Below, piece by piece: positions 53,515-62,840 of a DNA stretch of 64,000 nucleotides (positions are counted from its first letter, which is position 1; the number at the start of each line of letters is the position of its first letter). The notes under the pieces are model-generated. The model had not been told where the DNA came from. It did not search any database and saw nothing but the letters and a program-made list of their open reading frames with translations. Position numbers and translations under genes: made by a program. The stretch comes from Pseudomonas sp. RIT-562 (GTDB taxonomy: Bacteria > Pseudomonadota > Gammaproteobacteria > Pseudomonadales > Pseudomonadaceae), in contig NZ_JAPJIV010000006.1 in the NCBI RefSeq assembly GCF_026241895.1, positions 203,408 through 267,407 of the forward strand, given 5' to 3'.

Positions 53515-54282
53515 ATGTCCAAGACTCAGTTGTTCGACCTCGATGGAAAAATCGCCTTCGTCTCCGGCGCCAGCCGCGGTATCGGTGAAGCCATTGCCAA
53601 ACTCCTGGCCCAGCAAGGCGCCCACGTGATCGTGTCGAGCCGCAAACTCGAAGGCTGCCAGCACGTCGCCGACGCCATTATTGCCGACGGCGGCAAGGCC
53701 ACGGCGATCGCCTGTCACATCGGCGAAATGGAACAGATCAGCCAGGTATTCGCCGGCATCAAGGAACAGTTCGGTCGTCTCGATATCCTGGTCAACAACG
53801 CCGCGACCAACCCGCAGTTCTGCAACGTCCTGGACACCGACCTTGGGGCATTCCAGAAAACCGTGGACGTTAACATCCGTGGCTACTTCTTCATGTCGGT
53901 GGAAGCGGGCAAGCTGATGCGCGAGAACGGCGGCGGCAGCATCATCAACGTGGCATCGATCAACGGCATTTCCCCGGGTGTGTTCCAGGGCATCTACTCG
54001 GTGACCAAGGCTGCGGTGATCAACATGACCAAGGTGTTCGCCAAGGAATGTGCGCAGTTCGGCATCCGCTGCAACGCCCTGCTGCCAGGGCTGACCGACA
54101 CCAAGTTTGCCTCGGCACTGGTGAAAAACGATGCGATCCTCAAGACCGCGCTGCAGCAGATTCCGCTCAAGCGTGTAGCCGACCCGAGTGAAATGGCGGG
54201 TGCGGTGCTGTACCTGGCGAGTGACGCGTCGAGCTACACCACGGGTGTGTCGCTGAATGTGGACGGCGGTTTCTTGTCCTGA
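53515..54282 (+). CDS. Short-chain dehydrogenase/reductase
   Basis: 255 residues, classical SDR. Cofactor loop SGASRGIGEAIA near residue 18, LVNNAAT near 90, catalytic Ser in NVASING and Tyr-Lys in GIYSVTKAAV (Y-x3-K). It oxidises or reduces a hydroxyl/keto group with NAD(P). It forms a pair with the phosphotransferase gene upstream, so it may act on a hydroxyacyl-CoA intermediate. Confidence 0.92.
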   Translation: MSKTQLFDLDGKIAFVSGASRGIGEAIAKLLAQQGAHVIVSSRKLEGCQHVADAIIADGGKATAIACHIGEMEQISQVFAGIKEQFGRLDILVNNAATNPQFCNVLDTDLGAFQKTVDVNIRGYFFMSVEAGKLMRENGGGSIINVASINGISPGVFQGIYSVTKAAVINMTKVFAKECAQFGIRCNALLPGLTDTKFASALVKNDAILKTALQQIPLKRVADPSEMAGAVLYLASDASSYTTGVSLNVDGGFLS

Positions 54283-54312
54283 CCAGACCTGGCCGCGTAC
54301 CCCCCCATTCCT

Positions 54313-54378
54313 GTAGGAGCCTGGCTTGCCAGCGATGAGGCCCTCAAGATCGCCATCGCCGGCGAGCCGGGCTCCTAC
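54313..54378. repeat. REP-like inverted repeat, GTAGGAGCCTGGC type
   Basis: 25-bp arms at 54313-54337 and 54354-54378 with three mismatches; a further variant of the CGATG-ending REP sequences. Confidence 0.8.
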
Positions 54379-54426
54379 GGGTATGTGGTAAGCCAAATCC
54401 CGCGTACACCCGCATCGAGGGTCGGG

Positions 54427-54651
54427 TTATTGGGTCACGCACCGAGTCAGCTCGGTCACCCGGGTAACCTGTCCGTTCTCACCGCGCACTTCCCCCTGCA
54501 CATCGGTGCTCTCTATCGTTTCGCACGTACGTTCAAGGGGCGGCGGAGCGGGTGGAGGTGGCGGCGGTGGCGGGCTGGCGCAACCGCCAAGGATCAGTGC
54601 GCAAAGGGCAAGCGACAGCGGCGAAAAAACACGTTTCCCAAGACTGTTCAT
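54427..54651 (-). CDS. Small proline-rich lipoprotein
   Basis: 74 residues from MNSLGKRVFSPLSLALCALILGGCASPPPPPPP. The lipobox LGGC gives a mature protein beginning at the cysteine, followed by an almost pure proline stretch (residues 27-38) and a short C-terminal domain with two cysteines (CETIES ... TRCVTQ) that could form a disulphide. The proline run may act as a spacer out of the membrane. Function unknown. Confidence 0.75.
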   Translation of the reverse strand: MNSLGKRVFSPLSLALCALILGGCASPPPPPPPPAPPPLERTCETIESTDVQGEVRGENGQVTRVTELTRCVTQ

Positions 54652-54792
54652 AGGCTGACCTGCGGTAAGTAATCGACACTTTCGGCAACCTGACGACAAC
54701 TCCGCGAAGCCGCGGACCGGTTACAGAAAATAATACCTTCGCATTTCTTATAGCCTAGCCTGCGGCCAATGCCAGTAAACGGCCACGTATCC

Positions 54793-55041
54793 CTATAAAG
54801 GGCCCAACTGCCGCAGATTGTTACTCTCGAGCTCATAACGCAGCTCTTCGACCAATGCCGCCACCGCATCGGGTGTGCGCAGATTGACCACGCTCAGCCC
54901 GCTTACCACCAGGTCGACCTGCCCTGACGTCGGGTGATACAGCTTCACCGTGAGCGAATTGTCGCCGGTCAAGCTGCAGTCACAGGCCAGCGGAGGAAAA
55001 CTGCGCTCCAGCTGAGTACGCAATTGCACGAGAGAAATCAT
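54793..55041 (-). CDS. DUF1652 family protein
   Basis: 82 residues from MISLVQLRTQLERSFPPLACDC. It ends in a helical part, AVAALVEELRYELESN, typical of the small DUF1652 family, which is widespread in Pseudomonas with several paralogues per genome. Function unknown; possibly a small regulator. Confidence 0.82.
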   Translation of the reverse strand: MISLVQLRTQLERSFPPLACDCSLTGDNSLTVKLYHPTSGQVDLVVSGLSVVNLRTPDAVAALVEELRYELESNNLRQLGPL

Positions 55042-55236
55042 AGGGATTCACCTTGGCGCTGGCGCAAAATGGATCGATATGTCGATGTTTTCACTATCAA
55101 TGTTGCTGTTCCTTGAGATATATCGAAAGGACACCACAGGCCGGTTCCAGACCTGTTTCGCACCGTCCCAGACTACGAACAGGACGTGTCGCCAGACACA
55201 TCCATTTGCACCGGATCGCCTAGTGCATTTGCACCC

Positions 55237-56733
55237 CTAGCGCTGTCCCTTGGTACGCCATTCTCCGGAGAACAAACCACGCTCGCGCGCCCAGACAATC
55301 GCCTCGCTGCGGCTGTGCACGTCCAGCTTGGAATAGATGGTCGAGACGTGGTTGCGCACCGTGTTGGGGGCCAGCTTTAATCGTGAAGCGATTTCCTTGT
55401 CCGCCAGCCCCTCACAGATCAGGCCCAGGACATCGCGTTCCCGGGCGGTGAGCTCGGCAAATGAAACACTGGGCAATTTCGGCGAATTGACGCTCTTCAC
55501 GTTGGCGAGCTTTTCAATCAGCGTCCGACTGAACCACGAGGCGTCCTTCATGACTTCCTCGATCGCTGCCACCAGCTCCAGTTCGGTGCGCTTGCGTTCG
55601 GTAATGTCCATCATCACCAGCAAGTAGGACGGATGATCCTGGATGTTCACGGTATCGGCGGAGACGGCGCAGTCGAGCAGTTCAGCGCTCTTCTTGCGCA
55701 TGCCGACGTCGACGCGGTCCAGCCTTGCGGATTTTTCCAGGGCGGCAAACAGACGAGTCTGTGCGCCCTTGTCATGAATAAAACCAATTTCGGCAACGGT
55801 TTTGCCGAGTACTTCTTCACTCGGATAGGCAAAAGTGTCGAGGAAGGCTTCGTTGACATCCATCACGACCTGGTCGGCAGCGCCACACACCAGGATGGGC
55901 ACGGGCGACAGACGAAACGCCTTGGCAAACCGTTCCTCACTCTGGCGCAACGCGACCTCGGCCTTGTGTCGGGGCTCGATGTCGACGAAGGAAAACAGCA
56001 TGCAGTCTTCTTCGTTGAACTCCAGCGGCTGGCCAGCGACGATCACCTGCTTGCTGCCGCCCTCCGGCAATTTCAGCTCAGCCTGCATTTGCGGAATAGT
56101 GGCGTGTTCGCGCAGGCGCTCGATGGCCAAGTCCCTGCGTTCAACGCCTTCGAGGATGTCCAGCTCGTAGGTCGACGCACCGATCACCTGATCCCGGGTA
56201 TAACCGGTCATTTCCAGAAAGCCTGCATTGACCTTGATGTAGCGCAGATCGCTCAGACGGCAGATGACCGCCGGGGCCGGGTTGGCGTTAAAGGTTTTTT
56301 CGAAGCGCTGTTCGGCGCTGGCCCATTCGGTGACGTCGTCCATGATCAGCACCAGCGATTCAGGATCACCGCGGCTGTTGGTCAGGACCCGGCTACGCAC
56401 ATTGTGCACCCAGGTGCGCTCCTCATCGCCGGTGGGGGTCACCTCGACCAGCACGTCACTGAAGGTCTCGCCGCGGCCTACTCGGCTGATGGGGTAGTTT
56501 TCGAACACGACCGGGTGGTTGTTGCGGTAACGCAGGGCGAAGCGTTTGGCGTACTCCCGGGCATTGGCACCCAGGTCACTCAGTTGCTCGACGCCATGCA
56601 TGGACAGTGCGGCTTCGTTCGCCCAGAGGATGGTCTGGTCTAGCTCCAGCAAAATCACCCCATCGGACAGGCCAGCGATGATTTGCTGGAGATGGCGGCG
56701 ATTGGTTTCGGTGGTCAGGACGTCCTGGCTCAT
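55237..56733 (-). CDS. PAS-domain LuxR-type transcriptional regulator
   Basis: 498 residues from MSQDVLTTETNRRH with GGAG 6 bases upstream. Three PAS domains are seen: about residues 15-135, 145-260 and 265-400 (the third ends VMMDITERKRTELE). A LuxR-type helix-turn-helix follows at 430-490 (ELTARERDVLGLICEGLADKEIASRLKLAPNTVRNHVSTIYSKL). It is cytoplasmic, with no membrane segment, so it probably senses a soluble or redox signal. No histidine kinase or receiver domain is present. Confidence 0.92.
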   Translation of the reverse strand: MSQDVLTTETNRRHLQQIIAGLSDGVILLELDQTILWANEAALSMHGVEQLSDLGANAREYAKRFALRYRNNHPVVFENYPISRVGRGETFSDVLVEVTPTGDEERTWVHNVRSRVLTNSRGDPESLVLIMDDVTEWASAEQRFEKTFNANPAPAVICRLSDLRYIKVNAGFLEMTGYTRDQVIGASTYELDILEGVERRDLAIERLREHATIPQMQAELKLPEGGSKQVIVAGQPLEFNEEDCMLFSFVDIEPRHKAEVALRQSEERFAKAFRLSPVPILVCGAADQVVMDVNEAFLDTFAYPSEEVLGKTVAEIGFIHDKGAQTRLFAALEKSARLDRVDVGMRKKSAELLDCAVSADTVNIQDHPSYLLVMMDITERKRTELELVAAIEEVMKDASWFSRTLIEKLANVKSVNSPKLPSVSFAELTARERDVLGLICEGLADKEIASRLKLAPNTVRNHVSTIYSKLDVHSRSEAIVWARERGLFSGEWRTKGQR

Positions 56734-56925
56734 TGGATCTCCACTGATATATCCGCACCAACCCGCGGTGCTCTGTGAAGATGTCGACCGCAGCCACCTG
56801 CGTAAGTGCAGGAGCGCCCAGTCCTTTGTAGCAGCTGGCGAAGCCTGCGTTCGGCGACGCAGTCGTCGTAAGCCTGTGTCCTCGGTCGTCCTGGCACACC
56901 GCAGTGGCTGATCTCTGCCGAAAGT

Positions 56926-57014
56926 TGTGGGAGCAAGGCTTGCCCGCGATGAATACATCGCATTTCTTCCAGATGTACGGCGGTGCCTCATCGCGGGCAA
57001 GCCTTGCTCCCACA
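56926..57014. repeat. REPIN, GTGGGAGCAAGGC type
   Basis: Perfect 27-bp arms at 56926-56952 and 56988-57014. It lies between two leftward genes, a LysR gene and the PAS-LuxR gene. A second, GTAGCAGCTGGCGAAGC-type element sits at about 56827-56880. Confidence 0.9.
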
Positions 57015-57019
57015 GGTTG

Positions 57020-57913
57020 CTACTCGGGTGTGCCTTTCACCACCAACTCGCGCAGCGTATCGAGGAACAGTTTCAGCACCGGCGATTCGTCGTCGGCGCG
57101 GTAGGTGGCGTACAACGGCACCTCCGGCAATGCCGGGCTCAACCGACGAAACACCAGCCCGGCCGGTGCCAGCTGTTCGATCGATGCGGGCAGCAAGGCC
57201 ACCCCGAAACCTGCGCGGACCAGGCTGAGCAGGGTCTGTACTTCGATCACCTGCTGGCGGATCTGCGGGGTGAAGCCGGCCTGGATGCAGCACTGATAGA
57301 GAAAGTCGGCAAACCTCGATTGCTTGAGCTCCAGCGCCACAAACGGTTCGGGCGCGAGATCCGCCGGCGCCAGAATCTGTTTTGCCGCCAACGGGTGATC
57401 GACCGGCATCACCACCCGGATCGGCTCATAAATCAACAACTCGTTGCGCAACTGCGGATCGTCATATCCGACCCGGAACACGCAGGCGTCGATACGCTTC
57501 TCCTTCAGCGCCTTGACCTGCGCCGCCGGCGTCATCTCATGCAAGCGCCAGGACACCTGCGGGTAACGCTCACGAAATAGATGCAGGGCGCGCGGCAGTA
57601 CGCCCACCATCACCGAGCTGATCATGCCGATCTCCAGCTCACCCAACTGTCCGCGACCGGTCTGGCGAGTCAGGTCCAGCGCGCGGTTCAGTTGCTCGAA
57701 GACCAGTGGTGCCTGCTCCTTGAGCATCTGCCCCGCCGCCGTCAGCTCGACCCGATGGTGGCTGCGCTCGAACAAAGGTGTCCCGAGCTCCTCCTCCAGC
57801 AAGCGAATCTGCTGGCTCAGTGGCGGCTGGCAAATGTGCAAGCGGGTGGCGGCCCGGCCGAAATGCAGCTCTTCGGCCAAGGCCATGAAGTAACGCAGCA
57901 AGCGCAAGTCCAT
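57020..57913 (-). CDS. LysR-family transcriptional regulator
   Basis: 297 residues. The N-terminus MDLRLLRYFMALAEELHFGRAATRLHICQPPLSQQIRLLEEELG is of the BenM/CatM type. The effector domain starts near residue 92. It is encoded 6 bp after the molybdopterin subunit on the same strand, so the operon probably carries its own regulator; BenM-like proteins sense aromatic acids. Confidence 0.92.
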   Translation of the reverse strand: MDLRLLRYFMALAEELHFGRAATRLHICQPPLSQQIRLLEEELGTPLFERSHHRVELTAAGQMLKEQAPLVFEQLNRALDLTRQTGRGQLGELEIGMISSVMVGVLPRALHLFRERYPQVSWRLHEMTPAAQVKALKEKRIDACVFRVGYDDPQLRNELLIYEPIRVVMPVDHPLAAKQILAPADLAPEPFVALELKQSRFADFLYQCCIQAGFTPQIRQQVIEVQTLLSLVRAGFGVALLPASIEQLAPAGLVFRRLSPALPEVPLYATYRADDESPVLKLFLDTLRELVVKGTPE

Positions 57914-57919
57914 GGCGGT

Positions 57920-60124
57920 TTACCCGAGGGTCAGTGGCGTCGAGCGCTGACGCACGCCCGTCAGGCTGAACAGTGCGTTGGCAATGGCCGGGGCCACCGA
58001 CGGGCTACCCAGCTCACCGACTCCGCCCGGTTTGCCCGGCTCGCCGTCGAGCACCAGGATGTCGATCTCCGGCATGTCCGACATGCGCGGCACGCGGTAA
58101 TCATGGAAGTTGCTCTGCATCACCCTGCCCTGCTTGATGTCCATGCGGTCGAACAGCGCGTGACCAAGCCCCCACATCAGGCCGCCGTAGATTTGTTCCT
58201 CGACGCCACCGGGCGAGACTGCCAGGCCACAATCGACCACGCAGGTGAGCTTCTGCACCTGGACGACTCCGTCCTTCTGGGCCACCCGCGCCACCACTGC
58301 GATAAAGCTGGTGTAGCCCTGGTTGGTGGCGATCCCCAGCGCCGTGCCTGGCGGTAATGGCTGACCCCAGCCCGCACGCTCGGCCGCACTTTTCAGCACC
58401 GCGACGTGGCGCGGTCGCTCGTGCATGTGCGCAAGCCTGAAGGCCAGGGGATCCTGCCGGGCTCGCCGTGCAAGCTCGTCCATAAAGCTTTCCACCGCAA
58501 ACACGTTTGGGATGAAACTCACCGAGCGATACCAGCCACTGGGCACCTGGCTTTCGTGTTTGACCCAGACCAGATCCAGGTTCGCCGCACGATAAGCAAA
58601 GTCCCACGCGGTAATCGCTTCGGTGGTGCTGTAGTCCATGTGGTCCGGTCGTTCAAAATAGCCAGGTTCCCATTGCTCCGGTGAAGCTGGCGACACTGCT
58701 TCGAGCCTCAGGGCAGTCAGCCGACCTTGGGCGTCGAGGGCGCCTTTGGCCCTGTGCAACGTGGCCGGGTGCATGAACAACGAGCGCATTTCATCTTCGC
58801 GGCTGTTCATCAGCTTCACCGGGACCTTGGCCTGCTGCGCCAGGTACGCCACTTCGAACAACCAGTACTTGGCCTCCCGTGCGCCGAAGCTGCCGCCGGA
58901 AACCATCTCGTTGATGGTGACCTTATCCTTGGCGATGCGACACACCGCTTGCGCTGCCTCCAATGCCGACGACGGCACCTGCACGCCGCCCCAATAGGTG
59001 ATGGCGTTGTCCTTGACCTGGGCGGTGATGCACACCGGTTCCAATGGGTTCTGGACCTTGTAGGGCATTTGGTAATCGGCTTCCAGCAGCTGCGCCGCCA
59101 TGGGCCATTGCGCGTTGACATCGCCGGCCTGCATCGCGGTCACCCGCTGCGCAGTTTTATCGGTGATGGCCGCTGCCTGGGCGGCGAACAATTGTTCGCT
59201 GTCGAAGCCCCCAAGGGGCGAGTCACTCCACTGCACTTCCAGCAGCGCGCGGCCCTGCTGTGCGGCCCAGCAGGTGTCGGCCAACACCGCGACACCCTCC
59301 TGGTTGCCGCCCAGGACGTCGGGACGACCGGGTATCGCGATCACCTTGCGCACCCCCGGCACCTGCATCGCTGCGGTCGAATCGACCTGCAAGACCTTCG
59401 CCCCGACCACGGGAGTACGCAGGATCACCGCCACCAGCAGGTCGGGCATTTGCACATCGATGCTGTATTTGAAACGCCCGCACACCTTGGCTGCGGCATC
59501 GCGTTTATGGCGCAGTTTGCCGATGTACTTGAACTGTGCCGGGTCCTTGAGTTTGACCGCCGTGGGCGCCGGCAGGTGCGCTGCGACGCTAACCAGTTCG
59601 CCGTAACCCAGGCTGCGCTGACTGGCGCGGTGGATGACATGGCCTTCCTCGGTGGTGCAGCTGTCAGGGCTGACTTTCCACTGCCGCGCCGCCGCCGTGA
59701 TCAACAACGCCCGTGCAGTCGCTCCGGCCATGCGCAGGCGCTCGTATTCCAGCGACACACTGGTGCTGCCGCCGGTGGAGAAGACTTTCCACACTGGATG
59801 AATGTAGGTCTCGAAGAATGGATTCTCCGGGGTGATCACCTGTACGGTCATCGGGTTGACGTCGAGCTCCTCCGCTACGCAGGTGGCCAGCGCGGTCTGG
59901 GTGCCGGTCCCGGAATCGTGTTTGTGCACCACCAGTTTCACCGTGCCATCGGGTAACACCCGCACCCAGGCATTCGGCTCGAAAGCCGCGGCCTGCGCCG
60001 GAGCTTTCGGGTCAGTGGCGCTCATGCCGGCGGGTAGGTAGAACGCAACGGCCAATCCTGCGGCAACGGTGGCGGAGTGCTTGAGAAACTGCCGGCGCGG
60101 CAGTTCGATCCGAGTGCTGGTCAT
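57920..60124 (-). CDS. Xanthine dehydrogenase-family molybdopterin-binding subunit (second set), Tat-exported
   Basis: 734 residues from [28 protein letters not shown], a Tat signal. Cofactor regions include KHDSGTGTQTALA, STGGSTSVSLEYERL, MVSGGSFGAREAKYW and, near the end, GGVGELGSPSVAPAIANA with the catalytic glutamate. It is paralogous to the 35644 gene but clearly diverged. Its start overlaps the 2Fe-2S gene by one base (TGATG). No cytochrome or FAD subunit gene is adjacent, so the electron acceptor must be elsewhere. Substrate unknown. Confidence 0.9.
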   Translation of the reverse strand: MTSTRIELPRRQFLKHSATVAAGLAVAFYLPAGMSATDPKAPAQAAAFEPNAWVRVLPDGTVKLVVHKHDSGTGTQTALATCVAEELDVNPMTVQVITPENPFFETYIHPVWKVFSTGGSTSVSLEYERLRMAGATARALLITAAARQWKVSPDSCTTEEGHVIHRASQRSLGYGELVSVAAHLPAPTAVKLKDPAQFKYIGKLRHKRDAAAKVCGRFKYSIDVQMPDLLVAVILRTPVVGAKVLQVDSTAAMQVPGVRKVIAIPGRPDVLGGNQEGVAVLADTCWAAQQGRALLEVQWSDSPLGGFDSEQLFAAQAAAITDKTAQRVTAMQAGDVNAQWPMAAQLLEADYQMPYKVQNPLEPVCITAQVKDNAITYWGGVQVPSSALEAAQAVCRIAKDKVTINEMVSGGSFGAREAKYWLFEVAYLAQQAKVPVKLMNSREDEMRSLFMHPATLHRAKGALDAQGRLTALRLEAVSPASPEQWEPGYFERPDHMDYSTTEAITAWDFAYRAANLDLVWVKHESQVPSGWYRSVSFIPNVFAVESFMDELARRARQDPLAFRLAHMHERPRHVAVLKSAAERAGWGQPLPPGTALGIATNQGYTSFIAVVARVAQKDGVVQVQKLTCVVDCGLAVSPGGVEEQIYGGLMWGLGHALFDRMDIKQGRVMQSNFHDYRVPRMSDMPEIDILVLDGEPGKPGGVGELGSPSVAPAIANALFSLTGVRQRSTPLTLG

Positions 60125-60588
60125 CACGCCTCCTTCGGCGCATTCGCCGCGCGCTTGATCGCCTTGTTGATGCGCCCGTATGTGCCGCAGCGGCACAGGT
60201 TGCCGGACATCGCATTACGGATCGACTCATCGGTCACCGCCGCCCCGGTGTTGAGCAGCGCCGCCGCTGACATGATCTGGCCGGATTGACAGTAGCCGCA
60301 TTGCGGGACATCTTCGGCAACCCAGGCCAGTTGCAGCGGATGCTGCTCGGTGGGTGACAAGCCTTCGATGGTGGTGATGCTGTGCCCCGCCGCAGCGGCG
60401 ACCGGCAACTGGCAGGAACGCACTGCGACCCCGTCCAGGTGCACCGTGCAGGCGCCGCACAGGCCCATGCCACAGCCGAACTTGGTGCCGGTCAGTTTCA
60501 AGTGGTCACGCAACACCCATAACAAGGGCATGGAGGGCGAAGGCTCTACCAGCTCGTGTCGTTCGCCGTTTACCGTGAATTCGATCAT
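60124..60588 (-). CDS. (2Fe-2S)-binding subunit of molybdenum hydroxylase (second set)
   Basis: 154 residues from [22 protein letters not shown]. The two iron-sulphur motifs are [17 protein letters not shown] with VRSC, and CGYCQSGQ with LCRCGTY. It partners the Tat-exported large subunit. It is divergent from the LysR gene at 60707. Confidence 0.93.
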   Translation of the reverse strand: MIEFTVNGERHELVEPSPSMPLLWVLRDHLKLTGTKFGCGMGLCGACTVHLDGVAVRSCQLPVAAAAGHSITTIEGLSPTEQHPLQLAWVAEDVPQCGYCQSGQIMSAAALLNTGAAVTDESIRNAMSGNLCRCGTYGRINKAIKRAANAPKEA

Positions 60589-60706
60589 TGTCAGGCTCCA
60601 AAAGAGCGGCCCGTCTTTGTGCAGGCCTGGTGATCGAATAGTGGGAACAGGAGGCCAATCGGGCCAGCGACGATTTCTGCCATGTTCTGTCAGTAGGACT
60701 AACAGC

Positions 60707-61600
60707 ATGTACAAGCGATACCCTTCGGTGCAGTCCATGAGTGCCTTCATCCAGGCGGCGCGCAGCGGCAGCTTCTCCAGCGCGGCGCGTAAGCTCGATC
60801 TGACGCACAGCGCCATCAGCCAGCAGATCCGTTCCTTGGAAGACTTCATCGGCCAGCCGCTGTTCGTGCGCGAAGGCGGCGGCAGCAACCTGACCGACGC
60901 CGGGCAGCTGTTCGCCAGCGTGTTGTCCGATGGGCTGGCCCAGATCGACCGGGCGTTGTCCTCGGTCAAAAACCGCAGCGTGGCGCAACGGCTGACGATT
61001 GACGTGGACAGCGAACTGGCCCAGAGCTGGCTCAATCCACGCTTGCCCGAGCTGCTTGATTTACTGCCAGGGCATGAAGTAGTGCTGCTGTCGATGCCGC
61101 GCTCGGATCGCACCTCGTTCGAGCGCGTGGACCTGGCGCTGCGCTATGGCTATGGCGATTGGGAAGACTGCGAGATGACGCAGATCTGTGGTGACCGGGT
61201 CATGGCCGTGGCATCGCCGGCGCTGCTGCAACGGCATGGCCTGCAGGTGCCGATTACACCGGCGCAGGTGCTGGAATTACCGTTGCTGGGGTACACGCGC
61301 AGGTCATGGATTCCGTGGCTGGACGCTGCCGGAATGACCCCGACCGAGCCAGCGGCACGAGTGATTTTCGATAACGCCGCGAACCTGATTGCGGCCGCCG
61401 AAGCTGGCGTCGGTGCAGGGCTTGTGCGCGGGTTGTTGGCCGCGGATGCGTTGCGTGCGGGCCGGCTGGTGGAGCTGAACGCGGCGCAGATCCCGGCGCA
61501 TTACAACCTGTATGCGGTGTGGCCGGTCGGGCATGGCGAACGGGTGGCGCCTGTGGTTGAGGTGATCAAGCAATTGGCTTTACACACTCAAAACATTTGA
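60707..61600 (+). CDS. LysR-family transcriptional regulator (GcvA-like)
   Basis: 297 residues from [41 protein letters not shown]. The helix-turn-helix with [18 protein letters not shown] and the effector part ([15 protein letters not shown]) are of the GcvA/AmpR subgroup. It is divergent from the second molybdenum hydroxylase operon, 118 bp apart, which is the classical layout for a LysR regulator and its target. Confidence 0.9.
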   Translation: MYKRYPSVQSMSAFIQAARSGSFSSAARKLDLTHSAISQQIRSLEDFIGQPLFVREGGGSNLTDAGQLFASVLSDGLAQIDRALSSVKNRSVAQRLTIDVDSELAQSWLNPRLPELLDLLPGHEVVLLSMPRSDRTSFERVDLALRYGYGDWEDCEMTQICGDRVMAVASPALLQRHGLQVPITPAQVLELPLLGYTRRSWIPWLDAAGMTPTEPAARVIFDNAANLIAAAEAGVGAGLVRGLLAADALRAGRLVELNAAQIPAHYNLYAVWPVGHGERVAPVVEVIKQLALHTQNI

Positions 61601-61618
61601 TGCCCCCATGAGGGGGCA
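61601..61618 (+). terminator. Stem-loop after the LysR gene
   Basis: TGCCCCC / GGGGGCA, 7-bp stem with a four-base loop immediately after the stop codon. No proper T run follows, so termination may be weak. Confidence 0.45.
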
Positions 61619-61661
61619 ACTGCTTATCGGTTGGACTCAGGTGATGGATCGAATTCAACCG

Positions 61662-62738
61662 CTACGGCTGCTGGCGAATAGCCATTAGATCGATCTTCGT
61701 GAATTTTTTTATATACTCAGCCCGCAAAATCCGCACTCTATAAAGTGAATAGATATCATGGTTTACTTTTCTTGAATAATTTAGAAAACGAGATATTGTC
61801 GCATCAAAATGGGCTACATCTAAAAGAACGTTACCGTTCGAATCTTCCCATACGTGTTGAATATTTGGATCCGGGTACCGCTTAAATTCATATACTTGCT
61901 GCGCCATACTGTAAGCTTTTTCACTTTCATCAAGGTCTTTTATATGACTGCTAACATTGTACTTTCCTTTCATTGACTGTAATGCTTCATTTTCTTTAAT
62001 CGCTTTTGCTTTTCTGCGAAGATCCGCCCTATAAAGACTCTGCTGCGCATATATCCTTCGCTTATTTGTTAGACTCGTTTCATCTAGTATATTATTAACT
62101 GGTGCTTCATCACTTGTTGCAACCGTTTTAGAAATTGCTTTTGATTTACTGGAAATCCCCACTACCGAACGCTTTGGCACAACGTTTCTCAAGAGAGGAA
62201 CTCGACCACGACCGGTCTCATCACCCCAGTTTGTCGGATCCCCTTCGCAATAGGCATACGCATTTAAACCACCGTCGCCAAACGGACTCCAGCTGTCCGG
62301 ACTGTTGAATCTCATCAATACCGGGTTGTACTGCCGATATCCATTGCCCAAATGATAATGCCCGGTCACGGGGTCTGGTCGTTCACCATTAAAGCCCAAC
62401 AAACAGCTCAAACCACTTTCGCCATGGCGATGACCGTAGGGTGAATAAGCGATGGTCTGTGGCGCAGTACTTCCATCCAGGGCATTCAGTACCGAGCGTT
62501 GCTGATCGGTTGCCAGCAGCGCGTTGGCGTGTTTATCAGCCTCACTTCGGTGCTGCGCCAACAGCTGGCCGTGATGCTGGAAAATCGAATGCTGTATCGG
62601 CCCCTGAATCTCGCTGGCATAACGGCTTTTACAGTAAAATCTTTGAAGACTGGGCGTATCCGGCTGGGTGTGATAGATCAAACGATCCAATGGATCGTAA
62701 CCATAGTGGCAAAGGAGGTGCTGTTGCTGAGTAGACAT
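61662..62738 (-). CDS. Short RHS-repeat core protein with variable C-terminal domain (copy 1)
   Basis: 358 residues. The N-terminal half carries a last YD repeat (YGYDPLDRLIYHTQ) and the RHS core (LLGFNGERPDPVTGHYHLGNGYRQYNPVLMRFNSPDSWSPFG split over residues 112-155). After a conserved linker (VVPKRSVVGISSKSKAISK) the last 150 residues form a separate domain with YPDP, HVWED, LDVAHFDATIS and RVRILRAEYIKKFTKIDLMA. RHS cores usually cage a toxin at this place; the tail family is not one I know. The tail DNA is visibly richer in A+T than the head. GGAG precedes the ATG. No immunity gene is adjacent. Confidence 0.85.
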   Translation of the reverse strand: MSTQQQHLLCHYGYDPLDRLIYHTQPDTPSLQRFYCKSRYASEIQGPIQHSIFQHHGQLLAQHRSEADKHANALLATDQQRSVLNALDGSTAPQTIAYSPYGHRHGESGLSCLLGFNGERPDPVTGHYHLGNGYRQYNPVLMRFNSPDSWSPFGDGGLNAYAYCEGDPTNWGDETGRGRVPLLRNVVPKRSVVGISSKSKAISKTVATSDEAPVNNILDETSLTNKRRIYAQQSLYRADLRRKAKAIKENEALQSMKGKYNVSSHIKDLDESEKAYSMAQQVYEFKRYPDPNIQHVWEDSNGNVLLDVAHFDATISRFLNYSRKVNHDIYSLYRVRILRAEYIKKFTKIDLMAIRQQP

Positions 62739-62800
62739 CGGTGGCTCCGAGCGTCAAGGTCTGGGAGCCTGAGTATCGACCGGGTCACTCGAACCTGGAA

Positions 62801-62816
62801 CTATCAGATCTGATAG
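62801..62816. promoter_or_regulatory. CTATCAGATCTGATAG palindrome upstream of RHS copy 1
   Basis: Perfect 16-bp palindrome 62 bp before the start codon, near the right end of duplication unit 1. A near copy lies upstream of copy 2. It could be an operator or a recombination junction. Confidence 0.45.
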
Positions 62817-62840
62817 GTTCAGCGGCTTTCGGTTCAACCT

